Of a DNA stretch of 49,044 nucleotides, positions 40,828-48,981 are shown piece after piece. The position numbers were made by a program, and so were the translations under genes. Source of the DNA: Streptomyces atriruber (GTDB taxonomy: Bacteria > Actinomycetota > Actinomycetes > Streptomycetales > Streptomycetaceae). The DNA is taken from assembly GCF_001418325.1 (NCBI RefSeq), contig NZ_LIPN01000234.1:1-49044 (forward strand). The letters are read 5' to 3'. The notes below the pieces were generated by a model. That model saw only the letters and a program-made list of their open reading frames with translations. It did not search any database and was not told the DNA's origin. The first letter of the stretch is position 1, and each line of letters opens with the position of its first letter.

Positions 40828-41055
40828 TCACGCCGACAGCAGCGAGTCGTCCAGGGGCCTGGCGCCCGGCAGCCGGTGTCCCGCCGCCACGACCGCCGCG
40901 TCGACATCGCTGGTGCCGGTGGCCAGGCACAGGCTGTAGGCGACGTCTTCGTACGCCTGACGGCTCTCCGGGCTTCCCTGATCGGCGCGGAGCAGGGCGA
41001 GGGTCTTGTAGCGCTCCAGCAGGTCTTCGAGTACGAGGGGGTGCGCCAGCAGCAC
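40828..41055 (-). CDS. DUF5133 small protein
   Basis: 75 aa from GTG 41055 (VLLAHPLVLEDLLERYKTLA), with GGAG 6-9 nt upstream. A GTG 12 bp further up is possible but lacks a ribosome binding site. The pattern AYEDVAYSLCLATGTSDVDA and AGHRLPGARPLDDSLLSA is that of DUF5133, a Streptomyces family usually beside regulatory or stress genes. Function unknown. Confidence 0.8.
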   Translation of the reverse strand: MLLAHPLVLEDLLERYKTLALLRADQGSPESRQAYEDVAYSLCLATGTSDVDAAVVAAGHRLPGARPLDDSLLSA

Positions 41056-41178
41056 GAGAGGCTCCACGGGGTCGGGTGCAAGGGTCGCTCAGCATCCCGG
41101 ATGCCCGCCCCCGACGCCGCGAATCACGCGCAACGCCTCCGTTTGTCGTCCCGGCGGTTCGTCGTCAGACTCGAAGCT

Positions 41179-41730
41179 GTGGACGCGTCGAACAGCAACC
41201 CCACGGACAGCGGCACCAGCGAGACCACGCGCACCTCCGGGACCGCACCGGAGCCCCGCGACAACGGCCGACGCGAGACCGAGGACGAGCGCGCCGACCG
41301 GCAGTGGGCCGAGTTGATCCAGGAAGTACGGGTGGCGCAGACCGGTGTGCAGATCCTGTTCGGCTTCCTCCTGACGGTCGTCTTCACGCCCCGGTTCGCC
41401 GAGCTCGACGACACCGACCGGACCATCTACATCGTGACGGTGATCCTCGGCTCGACGGCGACGGGCGCCCTCATCGGCCCCGTCTCGTTCCACCGCATCG
41501 TCGCGGGGCGCAGGATCAAGCCGCACGCGGTGGTGTGGGCGTCCCGGCTGACCCTCGTCGGGCTGGTCCTCCTCCTCGGCACCCTGACGGCGGCGCTCCT
41601 CCTCGTGCTGCGGGTCGCCACCGACAACACCGTGGTGCCGTGGCTGGTGACCGGTGTCGTCGCCTGGTACCTGCTGTGCTGGTTCGTGCTGCCCGCGTGG
41701 GCGCGGTACAAGCACACCTCCGCCGACTGA
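41179..41730 (+). CDS. DUF6328 membrane protein
   Basis: 183 aa from GTG 41179. The hydrophilic N-terminus (RRETEDERADRQWAELIQEV) is followed by RVAQTGVQILFGFLLTVVFT and three further hydrophobic segments (YIVTVILGSTATGALIG, LTLVGLVLLLGTLTAALLLV, VVPWLVTGVVAWYLLCWFVL). This four-helix pattern is the DUF6328 family. The start is uncertain, since no strong ribosome binding site is seen. It converges with pobA, 10 bp apart. Role unknown. Confidence 0.75.
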   Translation: MDASNSNPTDSGTSETTRTSGTAPEPRDNGRRETEDERADRQWAELIQEVRVAQTGVQILFGFLLTVVFTPRFAELDDTDRTIYIVTVILGSTATGALIGPVSFHRIVAGRRIKPHAVVWASRLTLVGLVLLLGTLTAALLLVLRVATDNTVVPWLVTGVVAWYLLCWFVLPAWARYKHTSAD

Positions 41731-41740
41731 CCCGGGCCGC

Positions 41741-42919
41741 TCAGGTGTCGGCGTTCTTCCCTATGTACAGCTCGGCGAAGGCCGCCGCCCCCGTCGGCGA
41801 GCCGAGGAGCCTGCGCAGTCGCGCGTCCGCGGTGCCCGCCTCGAAGGGGTCGCCCGACGAGGCGCCGTGCAGCACGTCCGCGAACCACTGCGAGAATTCC
41901 TGGTACTGCCACACCCTCGGCAGACACGCCGCCGAGTAGCCGCGCAGCCCGCTCTCGTCGCCGTCCGCCGCGTACGCGACGAGTGCGTCGCCCAGCAGGA
42001 ACGCGTCGTGCAGGGCGAGGTTCATGCCCTTGGCCGCGATGGGGGCCGTGAGGTGGGCGGCGTCGCCCGCGAGGTACAGCCGCCCGTGGGACATGGGCTC
42101 CACCACGTAGTTGTGCATGTCCAGGACGCGTCGTTCGACGATGGGTCCCTCGGTGAGCGGCGGCGCTCCGTCGGCCGCGAGGCGGGCGTGCAGCTCCGAC
42201 CAGACGCGGTCGTGCGGCCAGTTGCCCGGGTCGTCGCCGGGCGGGCACTCCAGGTAGTAGCGGGTGATCTGCGGGCTGCGGGCCATGTGGGCGGCGAATC
42301 CGCGGGGGTGGAGGCCGAAGACGACGCAGTCCGAGGACGGCGGCGCCTCGGCGAGCAGCGCCAGCCAGCCGATGCCGTAGTCGCGCCGGGCGACGGTGAC
42401 CTGCTCGGCGCCCAGGTGGGCCCGTGTCACACCGCGCGCGCCGTCGCAGCCCGCGACGGCGGCGCAGTCGATGCGCACGCGCTCCCCCGTGCCCGGGTCG
42501 GTGTACGACACCGCGGGCCGGTCGGTGTCGATGTCGTGCAGTGCCACGTCGCGTACGCCGAACCGGATGTCGCCGTCCGCCACGTCCGCGTAGGCCCGCA
42601 CGAGGTCCGTCACCAGCAGCGGCTGCGGGTAGACGAAGTGGCGGTGCCCCGAAAGTTCGCCGTAGCGGAACCGGTGGCGCTGCCCGGCGCTGCGGAACTC
42701 GCACTCGGTGTGCACCTGCGCGTGTTCGAGCAGCCGCCCGGCCAGCCCGCGCCGCTCCAGGGCGCGCACCGCCCACTCCTCAAGGAAGCCCGCGCGGGGC
42801 CGCTGTTCGATGAACTCCCTGCTCTCCGTCTCGAGGACCACACAGTCCACGGAGGCGGCGCGAAGGATGTTGGCAAGGGTGAGCCCGGCAGGTCCGGCGC
42901 CCACGACTACGACGGTCAT
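41741..42919 (-). CDS. pobA: 4-hydroxybenzoate 3-monooxygenase (p-hydroxybenzoate hydroxylase)
   Basis: 392 aa, the normal length for PobA. FAD motif VVVVGAGPAGLTLANILRAA, the RPRAGFLEEWAVRAL segment (RAG-x-LE), the DG motif GCDGARGVTRAHLG, the substrate segment QITRYYLECPPGDDP and the GDAAHLTAPIAAKGMNLAL motif are all present. The enzyme hydroxylates 4-hydroxybenzoate to protocatechuate with NAD(P)H and O2, feeding the beta-ketoadipate pathway. No PobR regulator or pca genes are adjacent here. The ribosome binding site is weak. Confidence 0.93.
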   Translation of the reverse strand: MTVVVVGAGPAGLTLANILRAASVDCVVLETESREFIEQRPRAGFLEEWAVRALERRGLAGRLLEHAQVHTECEFRSAGQRHRFRYGELSGHRHFVYPQPLLVTDLVRAYADVADGDIRFGVRDVALHDIDTDRPAVSYTDPGTGERVRIDCAAVAGCDGARGVTRAHLGAEQVTVARRDYGIGWLALLAEAPPSSDCVVFGLHPRGFAAHMARSPQITRYYLECPPGDDPGNWPHDRVWSELHARLAADGAPPLTEGPIVERRVLDMHNYVVEPMSHGRLYLAGDAAHLTAPIAAKGMNLALHDAFLLGDALVAYAADGDESGLRGYSAACLPRVWQYQEFSQWFADVLHGASSGDPFEAGTADARLRRLLGSPTGAAAFAELYIGKNADT

Positions 42920-42991
42920 CCCGGAATTATGGCGTGCCCACGCCAAGGGGAGACACGGCGTCCGCTCAGGCATCCGATCGGGGCGTCCCGC

Positions 42992-43414
42992 TCAGTCGTC
43001 CCCGGGCGGCGCTCCGCGGTCCGCGCCGGTCAGGCGCAGCTGCACCTCGACCTCCTGGTCGCCGGACGCCGTGCCCGCGGCCGTCACGACGAAGGCCGAC
43101 GCGAGTGCCGCGTGCAGGCGGGACACCGCGACCGGTCCGCCCTGCAGGTCCGCGGTGACCGAGCCCGCGAGCAGGACGCCCGGCACGGAGGCCGGACTGT
43201 GGTCGGCGAGGAAACCACCGGTCCAGACCTCGGGCCACGGCTCCCCGGTCTGGCGGGGCGCGTCGACGCCGCGGTCGGAGGGGAAGTGGTCGCGCAGCAC
43301 GTTGAACACGGTGTCCGCGTCCGCCGGGGAGCACTCGCCGAGGACCACCTGTACGAGGTCCACGGACGGGGGGTGCGGCCATTCCGGGCGCCCGCCGGGC
43401 GCCCCGCGCGTCAC
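42992..43414 (-). CDS. Small protein coupled to the F420-dependent oxidoreductase
   Basis: 140 aa from GTG 43414, overlapping the oxidoreductase stop by 4 nt (GTGA). An alpha/beta-looking body includes VDLVQVVLGECSPADADTVF, SVPGVLLAGSVTADLQGGPV and EVEVQLRLTG. No family was recognised. Tight coupling suggests it works with the LLM enzyme or is made in fixed ratio to it. Confidence 0.65.
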   Translation of the reverse strand: MTRGAPGGRPEWPHPPSVDLVQVVLGECSPADADTVFNVLRDHFPSDRGVDAPRQTGEPWPEVWTGGFLADHSPASVPGVLLAGSVTADLQGGPVAVSRLHAALASAFVVTAAGTASGDQEVEVQLRLTGADRGAPPGDD

Positions 43415-44376
43415 AGCTCCCCCAGCGCGGGCAGGAGCTTCTTCTCGGCCCAGTCGATGAAGGGGCGCTGCTGCTCGCCGCCCACCTGGACGAGGGCGAT
43501 CTCCGTGAAGCCCGCGTCGACGTAGGGACGTACGGCTTCGACGAAGTCCTCGACATCGTCCCCGCACGGGATCTGCTTCGCCATGTCCTGCGGGGTGACG
43601 AACCGGGTGGCACCGGCGAACCCCGAGGGCCCGGGCAGCTCGGAGTTGACGGGCCAGCCGCCGACCGACCAGCGGAACTGGTCGTGGGCGCGGGCGATGG
43701 CCGCGTCCTTGTCGGTGTCGTAGCAGACGGGCAGCTGCCCGACCCGGGGCTTGCCCCGGCCCCCGTGCCGGTCGAAGGAGTCGAGGAGCCCGCCCTTGGG
43801 CTCGGTCGCGATGACGAGGTCGGCGTGGCGTCCTGCCAGCGCGCAGGAGCGCTCGCCGGAGACGGCGATGCCGATGGGCGGCAGTTCGTCGGGCACGTCC
43901 CACAGCCTGGCGTTCGCCACGTCGAAGTGGGTGCCCTCGTGGTTCACGTTGTCGCCGGTGAAGAGCGCGCGGATGATGCCGACCGCCTCTTCGAGCATGT
44001 CGACGCGCACGCGCGCGGAGGGCCAGCCGGCACCGACGATGTGCTCGTTCAGGTTCTCGCCCGAACCGAGCCCCAGCCGGAAGCGGCCCTCGGAGAGCAG
44101 CTGCATCGTCGCCGCCTTCTGTGCCACCACCGCGGGGTGGTAGCGGACCGTCGGGCAGGTCACGTACGTCATGAGGGGAATGCGCGAAGTCGCCTGCGCG
44201 GCCGCGCCGAGCACGCTCCACGCGTACGGGGAGTGCCCCTGCGAGTCCAGCCACGGAAAGTAGTGGTCGGAGGTGACGGAGAAGTCGAACCCCGCCCTCT
44301 CCGCCGCGACGAGATCGTCGACGAGCGCGCGCGGACCGGCCTGCTCAGTCATCATTGTGTAGCCGATTTGCACCAT
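43411..44376 (-). CDS. LLM-class F420-dependent oxidoreductase (G6PDH-like family)
   Basis: 321 aa. MVQIGYTMMTEQAGPRALVD, SVTSDHYFPWLDSQGHSPYA, TCPTVRYHPAVVAQKAATMQ, GLGSGENLNEHIVG and ALAGRHADLVIATEP are diagnostic of the bacterial luciferase-like (TIM-barrel) group near F420-dependent glucose-6-phosphate dehydrogenase. It uses F420 rather than FMN. The substrate is unknown. The start is uncertain: AT-rich DNA (CGATTATTT) immediately precedes ATG 44376 with no Shine-Dalgarno, and a GTG or second ATG a few codons in is possible. It is divergent from the carboxylate-amine ligase. Confidence 0.88.
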   Translation of the reverse strand: MVQIGYTMMTEQAGPRALVDDLVAAERAGFDFSVTSDHYFPWLDSQGHSPYAWSVLGAAAQATSRIPLMTYVTCPTVRYHPAVVAQKAATMQLLSEGRFRLGLGSGENLNEHIVGAGWPSARVRVDMLEEAVGIIRALFTGDNVNHEGTHFDVANARLWDVPDELPPIGIAVSGERSCALAGRHADLVIATEPKGGLLDSFDRHGGRGKPRVGQLPVCYDTDKDAAIARAHDQFRWSVGGWPVNSELPGPSGFAGATRFVTPQDMAKQIPCGDDVEDFVEAVRPYVDAGFTEIALVQVGGEQQRPFIDWAEKKLLPALGEL

Positions 44377-44513
44377 AAATAATCGGTTTGCCGAACTGCC
44401 ACAGCTGAAACCTCCGGCGGTCCGCTGCTCCACCGTCCGGCTGCGGGCACGGAGCGGGGGTAGGGGAACCACAGCCCCGGACAGCGGGCCGACGAGACGG
44501 GAGGCGGTCTCCG

Positions 44514-45650
44514 TTGCGCACTGTAGGAGTGGAGGAGGAACTTCTCCTCGTCGACCGTGAGAGCGGCGAGCCCCGGGCTCTGTCCTCGGCGGTCCTGGCC
44601 CGGGCGGCCAGGGACACCAAGGCGGGTTCGGCCGTGGAGAAGCAGGCCGACGACTACCGCGAGCCCGAGGAGGAGACCTTCGAGAGGGAACTCCACGGCG
44701 AGCAGCTCGAGTTCGCCACGCAGCCGCGGACGAGCATGGACGACCTCGCGAAGGAGGTCGACCGGTGGCGCGGGGACGCGGCGCGGCACGCCGGCGACGT
44801 GGGCGGCGCGGTCGCCGCCCTGGCCACCTCGCCGCTGCCCGTGAGCCCGTCGGTGAACGCGGGCAGCCGCTTCCAGTGGATGGAGGAGCAGTTCGGCCTG
44901 ACCACCCAGGAACAGTTGACGTGCGGATGCCACGTCCATGTGTCGGTCGATTCGGACGAGGAGGGCGTGGCCGTCATCGACCGCATCCGGTCCTGGCTGC
45001 CCGTCCTGCTCGCGCTGAGCGCCAACTCGCCCTTCTGGCAGGGGAACGACAGCCTGTACAGCAGCTACCGCAGCAGGGTCTGGGGCCGCTGGCCGATGGC
45101 GGGCCCCACCGAGATCTTCGGCTCCGCCGCCCGGTACGAGGAGCAGGTCGAGGAGATGGTCGCCACCGGTGTCCTGCGCGACCGGGGCATGGTCTACTTC
45201 GACGCCCGGCTCTCCCACCGCTATCCCACGGTCGAGATCCGCGTGGCGGACGTCTGCCTGGAAGCCAGGTCGACGGTGCTGATCGCCACCCTGGCCCGAG
45301 CACTGGTGGAGACGGCCGCCCGCGACTGGCGGGCGGACCGCCCCCCGCTGTCCCACGGCGTCGCCTCGCTGCGCCTCGCCGCCTGGCAGGCGGCCCGGTC
45401 CGGCCCGGACGGCACGCTGCTCCACCCGACGACCATGCGGCCCGCCCCGGGCGACGAGGTGGTGCGCTCGCTCGTCGACCACGTCCGGGACGCCCTGGAG
45501 GACTCCGGTGACCTCGACCGGGCCCGCGGGACCACCGAGGACCTGCTGAAACACGGGAACGGGGCGCGCGTGCAGCGGGATCTGCTGCGGCGGACGGGCA
45601 GTCTGCGGGAGGTGGTGGCGGAGTGCGTGCGCCGCACCCGTCCGGCGTGA
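44514..45650 (+). CDS. YbdK-family carboxylate-amine ligase (glutamate-cysteine ligase 2-like)
   Basis: 378 aa from TTG 44514 with GGGAGG about 9 nt upstream. The start TVGVEEELLLVD, LHGEQLEFATQPR, CGCHVHVSVDSDEEGVAVID, ALSANSPFWQG and HRYPTVEIRVADVCLEA are the conserved blocks of the COG2170 family. Members ligate an amine to a glutamate carboxylate using ATP; weak glutamate-cysteine ligase activity is known for the E. coli enzyme. The true substrate here is unknown. Confidence 0.9.
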   Translation: MRTVGVEEELLLVDRESGEPRALSSAVLARAARDTKAGSAVEKQADDYREPEEETFERELHGEQLEFATQPRTSMDDLAKEVDRWRGDAARHAGDVGGAVAALATSPLPVSPSVNAGSRFQWMEEQFGLTTQEQLTCGCHVHVSVDSDEEGVAVIDRIRSWLPVLLALSANSPFWQGNDSLYSSYRSRVWGRWPMAGPTEIFGSAARYEEQVEEMVATGVLRDRGMVYFDARLSHRYPTVEIRVADVCLEARSTVLIATLARALVETAARDWRADRPPLSHGVASLRLAAWQAARSGPDGTLLHPTTMRPAPGDEVVRSLVDHVRDALEDSGDLDRARGTTEDLLKHGNGARVQRDLLRRTGSLREVVAECVRRTRPA

Positions 45651-45704
45651 CGTACCCGAAGGCCGTCCCGCAGAACAGGGCCCGCGGCTGAGACGATCGG
45701 GAGC

Positions 45705-45770
45705 ATGACCCACACCAGGTTCCTCATACACGTGTCCCCCGGCCCTGCCATCGCCCGGGCGGTGCGGTGA
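45705..45770 (+). CDS. Possible 21-residue upstream peptide
   Basis: ATG 45705 (CGGGAG upstream) opens MTHTRFLIHVSPGPAIARAV plus one residue and ends in TGA 45768-45770, overlapping the GTG of the aminotransferase by three bases (GTGA arrangement). It could couple translation of the aminotransferase, which has no other obvious ribosome binding site. A chance frame is possible. Confidence 0.35.
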   Translation: MTHTRFLIHVSPGPAIARAVR

Positions 45771-46906
45771 CTACGCCCGCCGCCTTTCCCGGCGGCGCCG
45801 AGCTGTTCCGGCTCAGCACTGAGGTCGCTCATCTCAATCACGGGTCCTTCGGGGCCGTCCCGGTCCCCGTCGCCCGGGTGCACCGGAGCCTGGCCGAGGA
45901 GGCCGCCGCGGATCCGGACGCCTTCTTCCTGGGCGTGCCCGACCGGCTCGCCGAGGCCCGCGGCCGGATCGCGGACCGTCTCGGCACCGACCCCGAGGGG
46001 GCGGCCCTCGTCACCAACGCCACCGAGGGCGCCGGGCTCGCCCTCGACGCGCTGCGGCTGACGCCCGACGACGAGGTACTGGTCACCGACCACGGCTACG
46101 GGACGGTCGTCGCGGCCGCGGCCCGCCGGGCCCGCGTCGTGACCGTGCCCCTCGACCCGACGCTCCCCGACGAGGAGGCGGTGCGCAAGGCCGTGCTCGC
46201 CGGACTCACCCCGCGCACCCGCGTCGCGCTCCTCGACCACATCAGCTCGCCCACCGCCCGGTTCATCGCCACGCCCGCGCTCCTCGCCGACCTCGCCGAG
46301 CGCGGCGTGACCACCGTGGTGGACGGCGCCCACGCCCCCGGCATGCTCGCCGACCCGCTCGCCGGGGCCCCCGACTTCTGGTTCGGCAACCTGCACAAGT
46401 GGGGGTACGCCCCGCCGGGCAGCGCCGTGCTCGCGGTGGCCGCCGCACACCGGAGCCGGGTGCCCGCGCCCGTGCCCTCCTGGGAGGACGACCGCGGCTT
46501 CCCGCGTGCCGTCGAGTACCGGGCCACCGCCGACTACACGGGCCTGCTCGCCGCGCCCGAGGGCCTCGACCTCATCGCCTCCCTCGGGGCCGACCGGATC
46601 CGCGCCCACAACAGCGCCCTGGCGGCGTACGGCGCCGAACTCCTCGCGGGGCTGCCGGGGTTGGCCCCGCTCCCCGCCGACGAGCGGCTGGCCATGCGGG
46701 CGCTGCGGCTGCCGCCGGGTCTCGCCCGCACTCCGGCCGAGGCGGCGGCCCTGCGCGAGGAGATCGCCGCCCGACTGGGCTTCCGGGTCCTGATCTGGGC
46801 GTGGCCGGGCGGCGGCGGCATCCGCGTCTGCGGACAGATCTACAACACGCCCAGTGAGTACGAGCGGCTGGTGACGGCGCTGCGACCCTTGCTCGACGGG
46901 CGCTGA
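45767..46906 (+). CDS. Class V PLP-dependent aminotransferase (isopenicillin-N-epimerase-like fold)
   Basis: 379 aa from GTG 45767. LNHGSFGAVPVPVARVHRSL, TNATEGAGLALDALRL, LLDHISSPTARFIAT, VVDGAHAPGML and the PLP lysine 211 in FGNLHKWGYAP are hallmarks of the aminotransferase class V branch that includes isopenicillin N epimerase and cysteine desulfurase-like proteins. The substrate is unknown and no beta-lactam genes are near. Initiation may depend on a short overlapping upstream peptide. Confidence 0.88.
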   Translation: MTTPAAFPGGAELFRLSTEVAHLNHGSFGAVPVPVARVHRSLAEEAAADPDAFFLGVPDRLAEARGRIADRLGTDPEGAALVTNATEGAGLALDALRLTPDDEVLVTDHGYGTVVAAAARRARVVTVPLDPTLPDEEAVRKAVLAGLTPRTRVALLDHISSPTARFIATPALLADLAERGVTTVVDGAHAPGMLADPLAGAPDFWFGNLHKWGYAPPGSAVLAVAAAHRSRVPAPVPSWEDDRGFPRAVEYRATADYTGLLAAPEGLDLIASLGADRIRAHNSALAAYGAELLAGLPGLAPLPADERLAMRALRLPPGLARTPAEAAALREEIAARLGFRVLIWAWPGGGGIRVCGQIYNTPSEYERLVTALRPLLDGR

Positions 46907-46912
46907 GCCAGG

Positions 46913-46928
46913 CCCTGCTGACGCAGGG
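46913..46928. terminator. Small hairpin between converging genes
   Basis: CCCTGC-TGAC-GCAGGG forms a perfect 6-bp stem with a 4-nt loop in the 25-bp gap between the aminotransferase stop and the YciI-like gene stop. Confidence 0.5.
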
Positions 46929-46931
46929 TCA

Positions 46932-47480
46932 TCAGCGCCGCCCGCCGAACTCCCAGTCGTGGACCTCGATGTCGGCGTACCGGCCCGGGGACAGCACATC
47001 GCGTGCCGTCTCCGGGTCCGGGGCCCGGAGCAGCACCGCCGTGCCCAGCCAGGTGGCGCCGTCGTCGGACAGCAGCGGCCCGAACGCGATCAGCTCGTCC
47101 CGGTCGGGCGGCACGGCGAGTTCGGCGGACTGCTCCGGGGCGAGGCCGATCACCAGATACCGGTCGCCGACGGTGCGGCCGCCGGGGAAGTCCCACATGG
47201 TGCGCCCCAGCATGTTGCGCCACCGGCGCAGCAGCACGTCGCGGTACGCACCTGCCTGGTGATTGGGCTCGTCGAAGGCGAACGCGCGGGCGGCGGCAGG
47301 ATCCGGCAGGTCGACGATGTGCACGCTGCCGCTGGGCGTCTCACCGTCGTCGGCGAAGGTCGGGCCGCGGGCGATCAGCTCCTCGGCGTACCGGTCCATG
47401 TACGACCAGTGCTCCTCCCCCAGCTTCTCGCGCAAGGGGAGGGAGCCGGGCCGGTCGCGGTGGTAGCAGAAGAACTCCAT
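46932..47480 (-). CDS. YciI-domain protein, double-length
   Basis: 182 aa, about twice a single YciI domain. The N-terminal half (HRDRPGSLPLREKLGEEHWS, YAEELIARGPTFADDGETPS, SVHIVDLPDPAAARAFAFDE) is a clear YciI-like ferredoxin fold with the family's small-residue turn. The C-terminal half (LIAFGPLLSDDGATWLGTAV, DPETARDVLSPGRYADIEVH) looks like a second, diverged copy. Function unknown; a small-molecule enzyme role is inferred. It is separate from the ECF42-linked DGPF protein. Confidence 0.78.
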   Translation of the reverse strand: MEFFCYHRDRPGSLPLREKLGEEHWSYMDRYAEELIARGPTFADDGETPSGSVHIVDLPDPAAARAFAFDEPNHQAGAYRDVLLRRWRNMLGRTMWDFPGGRTVGDRYLVIGLAPEQSAELAVPPDRDELIAFGPLLSDDGATWLGTAVLLRAPDPETARDVLSPGRYADIEVHDWEFGGRR

Positions 47481-47513
47481 GAGGGGAGACCTTTCCCAAC
47501 GTACGGCAGCATC

Positions 47514-48173
47514 TCAAGGGGTTTTGGCCGCGCCGTCCGGCGGGGACGTGAGGCAGATGCTGGTGAGCGGCGCCTCCGTCGTCCAGCCGAGCGACTCGTA
47601 CAGGCCGCGCCCCTCGACCGTCGCGCCGAGCACCCCGGTCCGGGCGCCCACCCCGATCGCCTCGTTCATCAAGGCGTGCATGACCGCGCGCCCCAGGCCC
47701 CGGCGACGGTGCACCGGTGAGGTCTCTATCTGATCGAACACGACGGCGCCGGTGCGCGTGGGTCCGGCGGCCTGGCCGCGGGCGGCGAAGCTGCCGTCCG
47801 CGGCCAGGACGAGGACGCGGGCGACGTCGCCCCGGCTCCACGTGCGCACTTGATAGCCGACGGGAAGGTCCGTCGCGGACGGGCGCAGGGTCGTCGACAT
47901 CAGGAAGTGGGGGTCGTCGAAGGTCCAGCCGGGGGTGAGCCAGGGCGCGACGGTCTCCGCGGGCACGAACAGTTTGAGCCAGGTGCCGGGGGCCGTGGCC
48001 TTCTCCAGGACCCTGCGGACGAGCGCCTCGTCGGCGTCGGGCAGGACGTGCCTGGTGACGTGCTGGGGCAGTCCGACGTCGACCGTGAATCCCCAGGGCT
48101 CCTCCACCGGAGGCACGGCCCCGCGCGAGATGACCCAGCCGTCGACCCACGCCCGCACGATCCCGGTATCCAC
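47514..48173 (-). CDS. GNAT family N-acetyltransferase
   Basis: 219 aa from GTG 48173, set by GGAGG 6-10 nt upstream. The C-terminal GNAT core includes ADGSFAARGQAAGPTRTGAV, the acetyl-CoA loop SPVHRRRGLGRAVMHALMNE and a final GARTGVLGATVEGRGLYESL segment. The N-terminal ~110 residues (VVDVGLPQHVTRHV-like, WLKLFVPAETVAPW) are the variable part. Substrate unknown. It lies 33 bp before the YciI-like gene on the same strand and may share its transcript. Confidence 0.85.
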   Translation of the reverse strand: MDTGIVRAWVDGWVISRGAVPPVEEPWGFTVDVGLPQHVTRHVLPDADEALVRRVLEKATAPGTWLKLFVPAETVAPWLTPGWTFDDPHFLMSTTLRPSATDLPVGYQVRTWSRGDVARVLVLAADGSFAARGQAAGPTRTGAVVFDQIETSPVHRRRGLGRAVMHALMNEAIGVGARTGVLGATVEGRGLYESLGWTTEAPLTSICLTSPPDGAAKTP

Positions 48174-48271
48174 GCGACCTCCACACGTAACAGGTGCTGA
48201 CAATGACAGCACCTTACGCGTCAGAGGCTCCGGCCATCCACGCCCCCTACCTCACTCGCCTGCCCCACGTC

Positions 48272-48631
48272 TCACTCGTCGCCCTCGCGCTCCTCGTTCT
48301 CGAAGTGCAGCGCGATGGAACGCAGCACGTCCGCGGAGGTCACGTCCGTGCGTCCCTCGTCGTGGACTTCGGCGAGCTGTGCGAAGGAGAGGGCGAAGGC
48401 GGATGTGATCTGTTCGATGACGGGGCCGAGCTCCTGGCCCACCACCGCGGCGACCTCGATCGGCGTGGCGTCGGCGGGGATCTCGATGGGCGGCAGCATC
48501 TCCTCCAGCATCGCGCCCACCGCACCGCTGTTGTCGATCTCGCCGTCCGGGTTCTCGCGTGCCTGTCGGCGCATCTCGAGCGCCTCGGTCAGGATGCCGA
48601 CGACTCTTTGCATGATCTCGCGCTGCTCCAT
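48272..48631 (-). CDS. Conserved hypothetical small acidic protein
   Basis: 119 aa, strongly acidic and helical (REIMQRVVGILTEALEMRRQ, IEVAAVVGQELGPVIEQITS, FALSFAQLAEVHDEGRTDVT). There is no signal peptide or membrane segment. The composition and helix pattern suit a small cytoplasmic protein, but I do not recognise the family. The ribosome binding site is weak (AGGC), so the start is tentative. Confidence 0.6.
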   Translation of the reverse strand: MEQREIMQRVVGILTEALEMRRQARENPDGEIDNSGAVGAMLEEMLPPIEIPADATPIEVAAVVGQELGPVIEQITSAFALSFAQLAEVHDEGRTDVTSADVLRSIALHFENEEREGDE

Positions 48632-48752
48632 GCCGCGAAGCCTAGACGCTGGTGGATCACGGACGGCCGATCGGCGACCCCGAATACTTCCCCGGGCCCG
48701 AGGTCACCTGGACCTCGAGCGATGGACACGACAAGATACGGTTGCCAAGCGG

Positions 48753-48787
48753 AAGCCAACTGGCTGTTTTTAACAGCCATTTGGCTT
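48753..48787. repeat. Long AT-richer inverted repeat
   Basis: AAGCCAACTGGCTGTT (48753-48768) and AACAGCCATTTGGCTT (48772-48787) pair at 15 of 16 positions with a TTT loop. It is unusually AT-rich for this genome and lies between the acidic protein gene and the contig end. It may be an operator or a structured RNA element of a gene beyond the window. Confidence 0.65.
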
Positions 48788-48981
48788 AAAACCTATGCCG
48801 TGGGAAGCCCGCTGCAACCGAGGAAGCCAGGACGTATTGATGAGTACGGTGAGACAGGTCGGACCCTTCATGCGGTCTCGATGCGGCCACCGGCTCGGCT
48901 CCCCGGTCCTGCCCCCTGTCCGGCCGGCCCCCGGGGTCACCCGTCAACCTGTGCGGCTCCTTTCGTAGTTGGCACCCGCTC

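Noticed and set aside
48840..48968. 42-codon frame MSTVRQVGPF... near the contig end
   Set aside because: It has no recognisable domain and runs toward unreliable sequence; noted in the right-end entry but not called as a gene.
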